From: Hydrogenovibrio thermophilus
GTDB taxonomy: Bacteria; Pseudomonadota; Gammaproteobacteria; Thiomicrospirales; Thiomicrospiraceae
Reading direction: 5' to 3'
DNA length: 64,000 nucleotides
NCBI RefSeq assembly: GCF_004028275.1
Contig: NZ_CP035033.1
Coordinates: 1,364,001-1,428,000 of the forward strand
Shown here: positions 1 through 7,635 of the stretch, one piece after another
Position numbering within the stretch: the stretch's first letter is position 1
Layout of the letters: each line of letters opens with the position of its first letter
Program-made: the position numbers and the translations under genes
The notes under the pieces: model-generated
Database searches by the model: none
Told to the model about the DNA's origin: nothing
The model's input: the letters and a program-made list of their open reading frames with translations, nothing else

Positions 1-78
1 GATGGAGACGATAAGCGCCAATCGCCGGGAGGGCAGATTTTTCCAGCGTCGGAATGTTCTTTTGGCAGGTGTCGGCAT
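1..78 (-). CDS. N-terminal fragment of an unidentified protein (runs off the left edge)
   Basis: Reading leftward from an ATG at 78, an open frame of 26 codons continues to the window edge. It begins MPTPAKRTFRRWKNLPSRRL and then turns hydrophobic (ALIVSI). A basic N-terminus followed by a hydrophobic run looks like a membrane anchor or signal segment. The ribosome-binding site upstream is weak. It lies downstream of sppA on the same strand, with a palindromic hairpin at 190-216 between them. Too little is visible to name a family, and the call rests on the frame and the N-terminal pattern only. Confidence 0.35.
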   Translation of the reverse strand, partial: MPTPAKRTFRRWKNLPSRRLALIVSI

Positions 79-189
79 GGTATAAAAAAATCAAATGCAG
101 TTAGGTGAAATATTCATTATACCATTTCTGCAAAATAACACTAAAACTCAGTGGGTTATACCGTGAAGTTTACGCCAAGTCGGACATTG

Positions 190-216
190 AAAATGCCCAG
201 GCCTGGCGGAAAATGG
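190..216 (-). terminator. CCAGGCCTGG hairpin downstream of sppA
   Basis: The palindrome CCAGGCCTGG lies at 197-206, 19 bases beyond the sppA stop. On the minus strand it is followed by GCATTTTC, a short T-run. The arms do not pair beyond the 10-base core, so it is at best a weak terminator. It is one of 22 copies of the core motif in the window. Confidence 0.5.
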
Positions 217-224
217 AATGGCGC

Positions 225-1163
225 TTAGCGCAAGGAAGTGAGGTAGAGAGACAGCTTGGTCGCGGTTTCTGTGCTGATGTCGCCCAATAGCTGTTCCATA
301 AAGCCTTTTTCGGTTTCGTAGTAACGGGTGTTGGTCTGTTTGATGACTTCACGCTCCACGTAACCCATGTCACCCAAACCGTCAATCAAACCGTTTTCAA
401 CCGCTTCGTCGCCCAACCAGACCAAGCCGGTAAAGGTGTTTTTATTTTCTTTCAAACGGTCGCCTCGGCCTTTACGAACCGCTTCGATAAATTGTTCATG
501 CGTTCGGTCCAGAATGCGTTTCTGGAAGAACTCGCGGCCTTCTTTATCAATCGGGCCGAACGGGTTCAAAAAGGTTTTGTGTTCTCCGGCGTGCATGGAA
601 CGGTTTTCCACGCCGATTTTATCCATCAGGCCGGTGAAGCCGAAGCTGTCCATGCGCACGCCGATGGAGCCGACCAGCGAGCCTTTGTTGGCGTAAATTT
701 TATCGGCGGCCACGGCAATGTAATAACAGCCGGAGGCACAGGCGTCTTCCACCACCACGTACACCGGTTTTTGATACAGGTTTTTCAAACGGGTGATTTC
801 ATCATTGATCAGCGCCGATTGCACCGGGCTGCCGCCGGGTGAATTGGCTTGGATAATGACGGCCTCGGAATTCGGGTTCTTAAAGGCTTTGTCCAATAAT
901 GGGTTGAGTTTTTCCGCACTGGTGTAAGTGCCCGGCATAATGGCGCCTTCCAGTTTGACGATTGCGACATGCTTATCGGTGCCGAGCATTTCCTGTTCGG
1001 ACGGAATCTGGCGAGTCAACATCACGAGGGTGACGATAATGTAGGCCACGACGGCCAGTTTCAGCAGATTGGTCCAGCGGCGGCTCCAACGTTCCTGCTT
1101 GATGAACTTTTCCGCCGCACCGGCTAAACGGTTCAAACCATCGTTTTGATTCGGATTCTCCAT
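225..1163 (-). CDS. sppA: Signal peptide peptidase SppA-like S49 serine protease, membrane anchored
   Basis: This 312-residue protein is an S49 family peptidase of the single-domain (short SppA/SohB-like) type, which degrades cleaved signal peptides and membrane fragments at the periplasmic face of the inner membrane. One hydrophobic segment (LAVVAYIIVTLVMLT, about residues 34-50) precedes the protease domain. The family motifs are present: NSPGGSP for the oxyanion region and ACASGCYYIA with the catalytic serine. I chose the ATG at 1163 because an AAGG sits eight bases upstream. An in-frame ATG 51 bases earlier gives an N-terminus unlike the family. It is divergent from uvrC. Confidence 0.88.
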   Translation of the reverse strand: MENPNQNDGLNRLAGAAEKFIKQERWSRRWTNLLKLAVVAYIIVTLVMLTRQIPSEQEMLGTDKHVAIVKLEGAIMPGTYTSAEKLNPLLDKAFKNPNSEAVIIQANSPGGSPVQSALINDEITRLKNLYQKPVYVVVEDACASGCYYIAVAADKIYANKGSLVGSIGVRMDSFGFTGLMDKIGVENRSMHAGEHKTFLNPFGPIDKEGREFFQKRILDRTHEQFIEAVRKGRGDRLKENKNTFTGLVWLGDEAVENGLIDGLGDMGYVEREVIKQTNTRYYETEKGFMEQLLGDISTETATKLSLYLTSLR

Positions 1164-1249
1164 TGACAATACCTTATAATGTGTCGAAATCGCCTGACGA
1201 AAACCGGAATGCAAGCCGGCACTCCGAATGCCGAAAATCGGTCGTTTCG

Positions 1250-1302
1250 TTTAGAGATTTCTAAATTATCTGAATTATGACAGCCCGCCACGCGCCGGGC
1301 TG
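1250..1302. promoter_or_regulatory. Inverted repeats in the sppA-uvrC divergent region
   Basis: Two dyads lie between the divergent starts. TTTAGA/TCTAAA (1250-1255 and 1260-1265, 4-base spacer) could be an operator. CAGCCCG/CGGGCTG (1281-1287 and 1296-1302, 8-base loop) would form a hairpin in the uvrC leader, 30 bases before its ATG. No T-run follows, so a terminator is unlikely. The function is not known. Confidence 0.35.
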
Positions 1303-1331
1303 ATTGAACAAGAAGCCCCATTCTAACCGAA

Positions 1332-3188
1332 ATGACAAAGCAAGTAGATACCCAATTCGACATCGATGCCTTTTTGAAGAACCTGACCGAGCGGCCGGGC
1401 GTGTACATGATGAAAGACGCCGAGGATCAGATCATATACGTCGGGAAGGCCAAGAACCTGAAACGGCGGGTATCAAGTTATTTCAAAAAACGCCACGACG
1501 CTATCAAAACCGAGGCGATGGTGGCGCAAATCGCGTCGATTGAGGTCACGGTCACGGACACCGAATCCGAAGCCTTGATTCTGGAAAACACCTTAATCAA
1601 ACGCCATAAACCGCGTTACAACATCCTGTTCCGCGACGATAAATCCTATCCGTACATTTTTGTGTCGACCGGCAAGAAATTTCCATCTTTGAGTTATCAC
1701 CGCGGCGCGAAACGCAGGGTGGGGCGTTATTTTGGGCCTTTCCCGAATGCGTCCGCGGTGCATCAGACCTTGCATGCCATCCAGAAAATTTTTCCGGTGC
1801 GCCAGTGTGCGGAAAGTGTGTTCAACCACCGTTCGCGGCCGTGTTTGCAATATCAAATCAAACGCTGTTCCGGCCCCTGCGTGGAGGGTTTGGTCACCAA
1901 AGAAGAGTACGACGAAGACGTGGCCAACACCATTGCGTTTTTGGAAGGCAAAAGCTTTGAGGTGATTGAAAACCTGGGGCATAAAATGCAGGCGGCGTCC
2001 GATGCGTTCGAGTTTGAAGTGGCGGCGGTCTATCGCGATAAAATCTCCGCGTTGCGCGCCATTCAAAGCCAGCATTTGATTAATCAGCCCGGCTCCAAGG
2101 ACACCGACGTGGTCGCGATGGCCGAAGAAGCCAATCAAGTGTGCGTGTCGATTATGATGTATCGCGGCGGCAACTTGTGGGGCAGTCAGAATTATTTCCC
2201 GAAAACCGGCGGGCAAGACGTGAACGCCGACGAAGTGATTACCGCCTTTATCAGTCAGCATTACAGCGACTTGCCGGTGCCGCAGTTGTTACTGGTGTCG
2301 GAAGCCTTGGAAGATAAAACCGCGTTGGAAAGCTGGATGTCGCAACGACGCCAAGAAGGCAAAGCGAGCGGTAAGGTGAAAATCCGCCAAGCGAAATCAC
2401 AAACCGAAAAAGGTCTGATGAAGCTGGCGATGACCAACGCCACGTCCGGTTTGAAGCAGCAATTGACGCAGAAAGCTTCGCAAGCCGAGCGGGTAAAAGC
2501 CTTGCAGGAAGTGCTGGCCTTGCCGGTGCCACCGAATCATATGGAGTGTTTCGACATCAGTCATACTCAAGGCAATCAAACCGTCGCCAGTTGCGTGGTG
2601 TTCAGCGAAGGCGTCCCGAACAGCAGCGCTTACCGCAAGTTCAATATCGAAGGCATTCAGCCGGGCGATGACTACGCCGCCATGCATCAGGCGCTGACAC
2701 GCCGTTACAGTCGAGTGAAAAAAGAAGGCTTGCCGATGGCGGATTTAATTGTCATCGACGGCGGGAAAGGCCAGCTCAATAAGGCCATTGAGGTGTTCAA
2801 AGCTTTGGAGCTGGATAATGTGCCGCTGGTATCGGTCGCCAAAGGAGAAGGGCGCAAGGCAGGCCTGGAGATTTTGTACACGCCGTTTAATGAAGAAGGC
2901 ATTGACCTCGAAGCCGATGATATCGCCTTGCATTTAATCAATTACATTCGTGACGAAGCCCACCGTTTCGCCATCACCAGCCATCGCAGCCGCCGTCAAA
3001 AAGCACAAACCCATTCGCGTTTGGAAGATATTCCTGGGGTTGGCGCCAAAACGCGCCATAAATTGTTGACGCATTTTGGCGGTTTGGGGGAAGTGAAAAA
3101 CGCGGCGGTGGCCGAGTTGCAGAAAGTGCCCGGCATCAGTCAGAAGATCGCCCAGACCATTTACGATTTCTTCCACGGTGAAATCTGA
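1332..3188 (+). CDS. uvrC: UvrABC excinuclease subunit C
   Basis: UvrC makes both incisions in nucleotide excision repair after UvrB is loaded on damaged DNA. The 618 residues match the usual length of about 610. The order is a GIY-YIG nuclease domain (GVYMM at 23-27, YVGKAKNLKRR at 36-46) for the 3' cut, a UVR helix pair that binds UvrB (about 200-240), the RNase H-like domain for the 5' cut (ECFDISHTQG near 400), and a C-terminal double helix-hairpin-helix (IPGVGAKT and VPGISQKI). It is followed by pgsA, as in enterobacteria. A copy of CAGGCCTGG lies at 2860-2868. Confidence 0.97.
   Translation: MTKQVDTQFDIDAFLKNLTERPGVYMMKDAEDQIIYVGKAKNLKRRVSSYFKKRHDAIKTEAMVAQIASIEVTVTDTESEALILENTLIKRHKPRYNILFRDDKSYPYIFVSTGKKFPSLSYHRGAKRRVGRYFGPFPNASAVHQTLHAIQKIFPVRQCAESVFNHRSRPCLQYQIKRCSGPCVEGLVTKEEYDEDVANTIAFLEGKSFEVIENLGHKMQAASDAFEFEVAAVYRDKISALRAIQSQHLINQPGSKDTDVVAMAEEANQVCVSIMMYRGGNLWGSQNYFPKTGGQDVNADEVITAFISQHYSDLPVPQLLLVSEALEDKTALESWMSQRRQEGKASGKVKIRQAKSQTEKGLMKLAMTNATSGLKQQLTQKASQAERVKALQEVLALPVPPNHMECFDISHTQGNQTVASCVVFSEGVPNSSAYRKFNIEGIQPGDDYAAMHQALTRRYSRVKKEGLPMADLIVIDGGKGQLNKAIEVFKALELDNVPLVSVAKGEGRKAGLEILYTPFNEEGIDLEADDIALHLINYIRDEAHRFAITSHRSRRQKAQTHSRLEDIPGVGAKTRHKLLTHFGGLGEVKNAAVAELQKVPGISQKIAQTIYDFFHGEI
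2860..2868. repeat. CAGGCCTGG palindrome copy inside uvrC
   Basis: This nine-base core has G instead of C before it. It is read as Ala-Gly-Leu in the uvrC frame. Confidence 0.85.
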
Positions 3189-3327
3189 GCCGTAAAGCGC
3201 ACGGAATTCATTCGCCCCATTTATGACACCAATCAATTTAGGGGTATGAACTTTTTACGAAACCCCACTATTTATTGCCATACTCACGCGGGTCTATGGT
3301 AATATTTTTTGGATTTTGACCGATAAA

Positions 3328-3349
3328 CCGTCCGTCGGGCGGCCTTTTT
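3328..3349 (+). terminator. Possible weak terminator between uvrC and pgsA
   Basis: CCGTCC and GGGCGG (3328-3333 and 3337-3342) can pair with one G-T wobble around a 3-base loop, followed by a CCTTTTT run. The hairpin is about 140 bases after uvrC and 30 before pgsA, so it could also act as a partial attenuator inside the operon. Confidence 0.35.
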
Positions 3350-3380
3350 ACCAGCTGAAATAAAAAAGATTTAGAGTTTT

Positions 3381-3968
3381 ATGTCCCTGCAATCCTTACC
3401 TATGATGATGACGTGGTCACGCGTACTGCTGATTCCCGTTTTCCTGATTTGTTACTACGCACCGATTGAGGATGCGCGTTTCTGGGCCGGGTTGGCCTTT
3501 ATGATCGCCGCCATTACCGACTGGTTCGACGGATTCCTGGCACGTAAACTTAATGTCAGCAGCAAACTAGGCGCCTTTCTCGACCCGGTGGCGGACAAGT
3601 TGATTGTCGCCGCCGCCTTGATTGTGGTGGCCGTGGAATATCAAAACATCTGGGTGACCTTGTCGGCCATCGTCATTATGATGCGTGAAGTCAGTATTTC
3701 CGCTTTACGGGAATGGATGGCGGAAAACAATGCCCGTGAAGTGGTGGCCGTGTCCAATTTGGGTAAAGTCAAAACCGCCTCGCAATTGGCGGCCTTGACC
3801 TGGTTGCTGTATGGCGGCGAACTTTGGGGCGTGGATTGGGGCACCTTGGGCTTCCCAATGTTGTACTTCGCCGCGATTCTGACGATTATTACCTGGTATC
3901 AATACGGGCGTGCCGCCTTGCCGGTGATTTTGGACACGTCATCCGAGGATGCAAAAGATTCACACTAA
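3381..3968 (+). CDS. pgsA: CDP-diacylglycerol-glycerol-3-phosphate 3-phosphatidyltransferase
   Basis: PgsA makes phosphatidylglycerophosphate from CDP-diacylglycerol and glycerol-3-phosphate, the committed step to phosphatidylglycerol and cardiolipin, in the inner membrane. The protein has 195 residues, slightly longer than E. coli PgsA. It carries the CDP-alcohol phosphotransferase signature in full, DG-x2-AR-x8-G-x3-D-x3-D, seen as DGFLAR, then LGAFLDPVAD (about residues 49-75). Hydrophobic segments occupy most of the remainder. It follows uvrC by 192 bases and is followed by tRNA-Gly, -Cys and -Leu, the same order as in E. coli. Confidence 0.96.
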   Translation: MSLQSLPMMMTWSRVLLIPVFLICYYAPIEDARFWAGLAFMIAAITDWFDGFLARKLNVSSKLGAFLDPVADKLIVAAALIVVAVEYQNIWVTLSAIVIMMREVSISALREWMAENNAREVVAVSNLGKVKTASQLAALTWLLYGGELWGVDWGTLGFPMLYFAAILTIITWYQYGRAALPVILDTSSEDAKDSH

Positions 3969-3992
3969 TCAATAACTTGCGTTTTGATTTTG

Positions 3993-4043
3993 AAAACCCG
4001 AATACTGGGCGGTTCATTTTCCGTCACAGATTCGGGTTTTTTC
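3993..4043 (+). terminator. Rho-independent terminator after pgsA
   Basis: AAAACCCGAAT at 3993-4003 pairs with ATTCGGGTTTT at 4030-4040, followed by more T. The loop is long (26 bases). It sits between pgsA and the tRNA promoter at 4055, so the tRNAs are probably transcribed independently. Confidence 0.65.
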
Positions 4044-4054
4044 GTTAAAAAAGC

Positions 4055-4082
4055 TTGTAATTTTTCCGTCTCGCCCTATAAT
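4055..4082 (+). promoter_or_regulatory. Sigma-70 type promoter of the Gly-Cys-Leu tRNA cluster
   Basis: TTGTAA at 4055-4060 and TATAAT at 4077-4082 are separated by 16 bases. Transcription would start about 10 bases before tRNA-Gly. The ACGCC directly after the -10 box is identical to that of the second tRNA promoter at 25705-25732. Confidence 0.75.
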
Positions 4083-4099
4083 ACGCCTTCATTACGAAT

Positions 4100-4174
4100 G
4101 CGGGAATAGCTCAGCGGTAGAGCACAACCTTGCCAAGGTTGGGGTCGCGAGTTCGATCCTCGTTTCCCGCTCCA
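4100..4174 (+). tRNA. tRNA-Gly (anticodon GCC)
   Basis: The 75 bases start GCGGGAATAGCTCAG, with the T-loop GTTCGATCC, and end in an encoded CCA. The acceptor stem GCGGGAA pairs with TTCCCGC. The anticodon GCC is at 4132-4134. It is first in a Gly-Cys-Leu cluster in the same order as glyW-cysT-leuZ of E. coli. Confidence 0.97.
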
Positions 4175-4177
4175 AAT

Positions 4178-4251
4178 GGCGGAATGGCAGAGTGGCTATG
4201 CAGCGGATTGCAAATCCGTGGACCTCGGTTCGACTCCGGGTTCCGCCTCCA
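4178..4251 (+). tRNA. tRNA-Cys (anticodon GCA)
   Basis: The 74 bases have acceptor stem GGCGGAA/TTCCGCC, T-loop GGTTCGACTCC and an encoded CCA. The anticodon GCA is at 4210-4212. It starts three bases after tRNA-Gly, so they share a transcript. Confidence 0.97.
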
Positions 4252-4289
4252 TTTTTCGGTTCTTCGTAATCCTCATTATTTTCTTGCCC

Positions 4290-4376
4290 GCCCAGGTGGC
4301 GAAATTGGTAGACGCAAGGGACTTAAAATCCCTCGGTGGCAACACCGTGCCGGTTCGATTCCGGCCCTGGGCACCA
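4290..4376 (+). tRNA. tRNA-Leu (anticodon TAA)
   Basis: The 87 bases have the long variable arm expected for a class II tRNA, acceptor stem GCCCAGG/CCTGGGC, and an encoded CCA. The anticodon TAA is at 4324-4326. It is the last tRNA in the cluster. Confidence 0.97.
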
Positions 4377-4445
4377 TTTACAAAGCTTTACTTTCCTCCG
4401 TTTTATTTTTTCAGTATTTATCCATACATTCTTCGGTATTTGCCT

Positions 4446-4474
4446 TTGACGGAACCTCGCGGGTCAAGTAAGAT
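4446..4474 (+). promoter_or_regulatory. Candidate promoter of minC
   Basis: TTGACG at 4446-4451 and TAAGAT at 4469-4474 are separated by 17 bases. The predicted start leaves a leader of about 30 bases before the minC ATG at 4511. Confidence 0.6.
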
Positions 4475-4510
4475 TCCCTTCTTTAATTGTTTCAGGTTCG
4501 ACCTTACGCT

Positions 4511-5203
4511 ATGAGCAAAATAATCGATTTAAAAGGCTCAATCCTTTCCTTAACCGTTCTAAATCTTTTTTCCGATCAAATTGATGATACCAAGCAGGCG
4601 ATTGCGGCGAAAATCGGCCAGGCGCCGGATTTTTTTGTGGGGATTCCGATTGTATTGGAACCGCAAATTGAATTGAAAGACCCGACCTTTTTGGCGTTGT
4701 TGGTGGAGTATTTAACCCAGCAGCAGATGATTCCGATTGGGATTCGTACTGAAGACGAGAGTATTAAAGAACAGGCGGAGTATGCAGGCCTGGCGATTTT
4801 CCCGAAAGAGAAGCCGAAAGCGGCCCGCGCAAGCAAACCGAAAGCGGCGGCCGAAGAAGCTGGTTTGAAAACGGCGATGATGGTGAACGGCGCGGTGCGT
4901 TCCGGCCAGCAGATTTATGCGAAGGACCGTGACTTGATTGTCATGGGGCCGATTAATCCGGGTGCGGAAGTGGTGGCGGACGGCCATGTGCATGTATTCG
5001 GTAAGGTAATGGGTAAAGTGTTTGCCGGTTCGTCGGGCGATACGTCGGCGCGGATTTTTGCCAAACAGTTGAACCCGGAACTGGTGTGCATCGCGGGAAT
5101 GTATCAATTGTCGGAAGATATCGACGAGGCCTATAAATCCGGTTTTGTGGAGATTTGTCTTCAGGACGGGAAGTTGGTGTTCAATACCGATATTCTGGCG
5201 TAA
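4511..5203 (+). CDS. minC: Septum site-determining protein MinC
   Basis: MinC is the FtsZ inhibitor of the Min system, which blocks division away from midcell and is recruited to the membrane by MinD. The 230-residue protein has an N-terminal FtsZ-binding domain (about 1-100), a lysine/alanine-rich linker (KPKAARASKPKAAAEEA), and a C-terminal beta-helix with the family signature VRSGQQIYA, then GAEVVADGHVHVFG. I chose the ATG at 4511, where the MinC similarity begins. An upstream in-frame ATG adds eight unrelated residues. minD follows after 129 bases and has its own promoter-like sequence. A CAGGCCTGG copy lies at 4785-4793. Confidence 0.94.
   Translation: MSKIIDLKGSILSLTVLNLFSDQIDDTKQAIAAKIGQAPDFFVGIPIVLEPQIELKDPTFLALLVEYLTQQQMIPIGIRTEDESIKEQAEYAGLAIFPKEKPKAARASKPKAAAEEAGLKTAMMVNGAVRSGQQIYAKDRDLIVMGPINPGAEVVADGHVHVFGKVMGKVFAGSSGDTSARIFAKQLNPELVCIAGMYQLSEDIDEAYKSGFVEICLQDGKLVFNTDILA
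4785..4793. repeat. CAGGCCTGG palindrome copy inside minC
   Basis: The nine-base core is preceded by G and read as Ala-Gly-Leu in minC. Confidence 0.85.
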
Positions 5204-5237
5204 TCGTGACGGTTTGCAAACTTTTGTCACGAGTAAA

Positions 5238-5266
5238 TTTACGCAACCCATCAAGTCCGTTATAAT
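5238..5266 (+). promoter_or_regulatory. Candidate promoter of minD-minE
   Basis: TTTACG at 5238-5243 and a perfect TATAAT at 5261-5266 are separated by 17 bases, in the 129-base gap between minC and minD. The implied leader is about 60 bases. Confidence 0.65.
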
Positions 5267-5332
5267 TTTGAGAATTTGTTTTTATTCGCCGGTCGTTTCG
5301 ACGGGCGATTTTCATTTCAAGGAGAAGCTTAG

Positions 5333-6145
5333 GTGTCACGTGTAATCGTTGTAACCTCTGGTAAAGGTGGCGTGGGTAAAACCACGACCAGTGCGAGTAT
5401 TTCAGCCGGCCTGGCGTTAAAGGGCTATAAAGTCGCGGTCATTGACTTTGATGTGGGGCTGCGTAATCTGGATTTGATTATGGGCTGCGAACGCCGCGTG
5501 GTGTACGATTTCGTTAATGTGGTGCAAGGCGAAGCTTCTTTGAAACAGGCGTTGATTCGCGATAAGCGCATCAATAACCTGTACATTCTGGCGGCGTCTC
5601 AAACCCGCGATAAGGATGCGTTGACACAGGAAGGCGTGGAAAAAGTCATTGAAGACCTGAAAGAAGACGGTTTCGATTTCATTATTTGTGACTCTCCGGC
5701 CGGTATCGAAAAAGGCGCGCAATTGGCGCTGTACTTCGCGGACGAAGCGATTGTGGTCACCAACCCGGAAGTGTCTTCCGTGCGTGACTCCGACCGTATT
5801 TTGGGCATTTTGCAAGCCAAGTCGCGTCGTGCGGAGAACGGCGATGAGGCGATTGTTGAACACTTGGTGTTGACGCGCTACAACCCGGAACGAGTGGAAA
5901 CCGGCGAAATGCTGTCGGTTGAAGACGTGACGGATTTGTTGAATGTTCGTTTGTTGGGTGTGATCCCGGAGTCGCAACAGGTGTTGAATGCCTCCAACTC
6001 CGGTGAACCGGTGATTCTGACCAAAGATTCCGATGCGGCGTTGGCGTATGAAGATGTGGTGGATCGCTTCTTGGGCGAAGAGAAAGAACACCGTTTCTTA
6101 ACGGCTGAAAAGAAAGGCCTTTTCAAGAAAATTTTCGGGAAGTAA
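5333..6145 (+). CDS. minD: Septum site-determining ATPase MinD
   Basis: MinD is the membrane-cycling ATPase that carries MinC and is released by MinE, giving the pole-to-pole oscillation. The 270 residues hold the deviant Walker A motif GKGGVGKTT (10-18), the conserved DFDVGLRNLD and DSPAGIEKGA regions, and a C-terminal amphipathic membrane-targeting helix ending KKGLFKKIFGK. The start codon is GTG at 5333, supported by a strong AGGAGAAG upstream. minE begins three bases after the stop, so the two are co-transcribed. Confidence 0.97.
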   Translation: MSRVIVVTSGKGGVGKTTTSASISAGLALKGYKVAVIDFDVGLRNLDLIMGCERRVVYDFVNVVQGEASLKQALIRDKRINNLYILAASQTRDKDALTQEGVEKVIEDLKEDGFDFIICDSPAGIEKGAQLALYFADEAIVVTNPEVSSVRDSDRILGILQAKSRRAENGDEAIVEHLVLTRYNPERVETGEMLSVEDVTDLLNVRLLGVIPESQQVLNASNSGEPVILTKDSDAALAYEDVVDRFLGEEKEHRFLTAEKKGLFKKIFGK

Positions 6146-6148
6146 GCT

Positions 6149-6403
6149 ATGGCGTTACTAGACTATTTACTTGGACAGAAAAAGAAGAAATCGGCAAATG
6201 TCGCAAAAGACCGTTTGCAGATTTTGTTGGCGCACGAGCGCTCTGAACGTAAAGCACCGGATTATTTGCCGAAAATGCGTGAAGAGATTCTGGAAGTGAT
6301 TGCCAAGTACGTGAACATCGACCAGGATCAACTGCAGATTTCGGTGGATGAAGCGAACGGCTTTGAAGTGCTGGAATTGAACTTGGTGTTGCCGGATAAG
6401 TAA
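6149..6403 (+). CDS. minE: Cell division topological specificity factor MinE
   Basis: MinE stimulates the MinD ATPase and confines MinC/MinD to the poles. It has 84 residues, near the usual 88. The N-terminus MALLDYLLGQKKKKSANVAK is the membrane-targeting and MinD-contacting part (about 1-31). The C-terminal half is the dimerisation and topology domain. It is the last gene of minCDE, followed by two consecutive terminator-like hairpins. Confidence 0.95.
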   Translation: MALLDYLLGQKKKKSANVAKDRLQILLAHERSERKAPDYLPKMREEILEVIAKYVNIDQDQLQISVDEANGFEVLELNLVLPDK

Positions 6404-6431
6404 GCGTTTACTTTTTAAAGAGTAACCTATT

Positions 6432-6467
6432 AAAAAAGCCGCTGGGATAACTCTCAGCGGCTTTTTT
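6432..6467 (+). terminator. Rho-independent terminator of minDE
   Basis: GCCGCTG (6438-6444) pairs with CAGCGGC (6455-6461), flanked by six A and six T, around a 10-base loop. It is 28 bases after the minE stop. Confidence 0.9.
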
Positions 6468-6494
6468 ATTTTGGAGCCTTTGGTTTTTAAACAC

Positions 6495-6522
6495 CCAAAA
6501 CCACCAGGCCTGGTGATTTTGG
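6495..6522. terminator. Bidirectional terminator built on CCAGGCCTGG
   Basis: CCAGGCCTGG at 6504-6513 is extended on both sides by arms that pair almost fully (CCAAAA on one side, TTTTGG on the other, with one mismatch). It lies between the convergent minE and DUF3817 genes, so it can serve both strands. Confidence 0.75.
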
Positions 6523-6533
6523 TTACTTCCGGT

Positions 6534-6830
6534 TTAGGCTTGCGTGACCGCCTTTTTCAAACGGTAATCGGCATAGAAGGCGCCCAGCGGAATCAAGGCC
6601 GCGACAAAGACCAAAGCGCCCAGTCCTGGTCGAATTAGCTTTTTCGCCACTGCGGACAACATGGTCAGGGTGAGAGAGATAAACAAAACGCCGTGCGTCG
6701 GCCCAAGCACCTTGACCGCGTAAGGCCAATCGAATTGGTATTTAATGGGAACGGCGACAAAGACCAATAGCAGCAAAGCGATACCGTCCAGCAGAGCCAG
6801 CCAGTAAAGTAATTTAAGATGGGAGTTCAT
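6534..6830 (-). CDS. DUF3817 family small membrane protein
   Basis: This 98-residue protein has three hydrophobic segments (about 6-27, 42-60, 67-86) and the DUF3817 signature around KVLGPTHGVLFI. The family is widespread in bacteria, sits in the cytoplasmic membrane and has no established function. I chose the ATG at 6830 because AGGA lies eight bases upstream. A longer frame would add nine unsupported residues. It faces minE and ends at the palindrome-based terminator. Confidence 0.75.
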   Translation of the reverse strand: MNSHLKLLYWLALLDGIALLLLVFVAVPIKYQFDWPYAVKVLGPTHGVLFISLTLTMLSAVAKKLIRPGLGALVFVAALIPLGAFYADYRLKKAVTQA

Positions 6831-6975
6831 CGTTTTTCCTCTTGAAAACCGCGTCAAAAACGCCGTTCGGTCTTATTGAAAGTGTGTTTAAGCGTGGCTG
6901 TTATGGTGTCACGTTTTGATGGATGAAGGCTTGAGAAAGCCTTGAAACGGCTGGATTGGGCAAGCGGGAGGGCGT

Positions 6976-7003
6976 TTGAAAACCGAATGGCGAAACCATT
7001 CGG
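6976..7003 (-). terminator. Terminator of the mfd-csiV operon
   Basis: CCGAATGG and CCATTCGG (6983-6990 and 6996-7003) form a perfect 8-pair stem with a 5-base loop. On the minus strand the stem is followed by TTTTC. It is 17 bases beyond the csiV stop. Confidence 0.7.
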
Positions 7004-7020
7004 TCATCATGTTTGAACGC

Positions 7021-7635
7021 TTAGCGTCCGAGGTATTGAATTTTGACCAGCGCACCGAAAATCGGGTGGTCGAAATAATGCAGTTCGCCGGATTTGATTT
7101 TGCGGGATTCTTTTAGCTGAAAGCGCCAAAACTCCGGTAACTCGGTTTCTTCCACATTCTGGTTGACGGCGAATTCGTCGCGGATGCGCAATGGGATTTT
7201 GCGGTCCAGTTCCAAATCCAAACGCACATGGGCGTAACGGGATTTGTAAAACACCAAGGTGCCGAGCAGTTTGGATTGATAGCTTTTGTCCGGCAGAGCT
7301 TCAATCAGAATCGGTTTGGTTTTGTCTTCCGGCTTGCCTTCCAGCACCCAGCTGGTGTGATAGAGGATGTGATAACCTTTTTGCGGCGTCATTTTATTCG
7401 CTTCACCTTCCAGCATGAAACGACTGGCCGGAAGGGTGGTGAGGTTAACCGTGCCATCAATATTGACCGGGTCCGGTTCATGCCAGTATTCTTCGGTCCA
7501 GCCACGCAAGGCCAGGGTTTCGAAAACAATCAGTTCCACTTGATATTTCGGCAGGTCTTCCGCTTGGGCTTTGGTGGCAAGGCCCAGACTGAGAAAGCAA
7601 GCCGTCATCAAGCTGAAAAACAATCGTGTATGCAT
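7021..7635 (-). CDS. csiV: CsiV family periplasmic protein
   Basis: The 204-residue protein begins with a cleavable signal peptide (hydrophobic ACFLSLGLA, then AQA before EDLPKYQVELIVF). The mature start YQVELIVFE and the WHEPDP element are typical of the CsiV family, named after a Vibrio peptidoglycan-binding protein needed for D-amino-acid-linked cell wall synthesis. Its molecular role here is inferred from family membership only. It starts at the base directly after the mfd stop codon, so it is translated from the mfd transcript. Confidence 0.75.
   Translation of the reverse strand: MHTRLFFSLMTACFLSLGLATKAQAEDLPKYQVELIVFETLALRGWTEEYWHEPDPVNIDGTVNLTTLPASRFMLEGEANKMTPQKGYHILYHTSWVLEGKPEDKTKPILIEALPDKSYQSKLLGTLVFYKSRYAHVRLDLELDRKIPLRIRDEFAVNQNVEETELPEFWRFQLKESRKIKSGELHYFDHPIFGALVKIQYLGR

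Noticed and set aside
225-1214. Longer SppA starting at 1214
   Set aside because: The extra 17 residues lack family similarity and the downstream ATG at 1163 has a better-placed ribosome-binding site.
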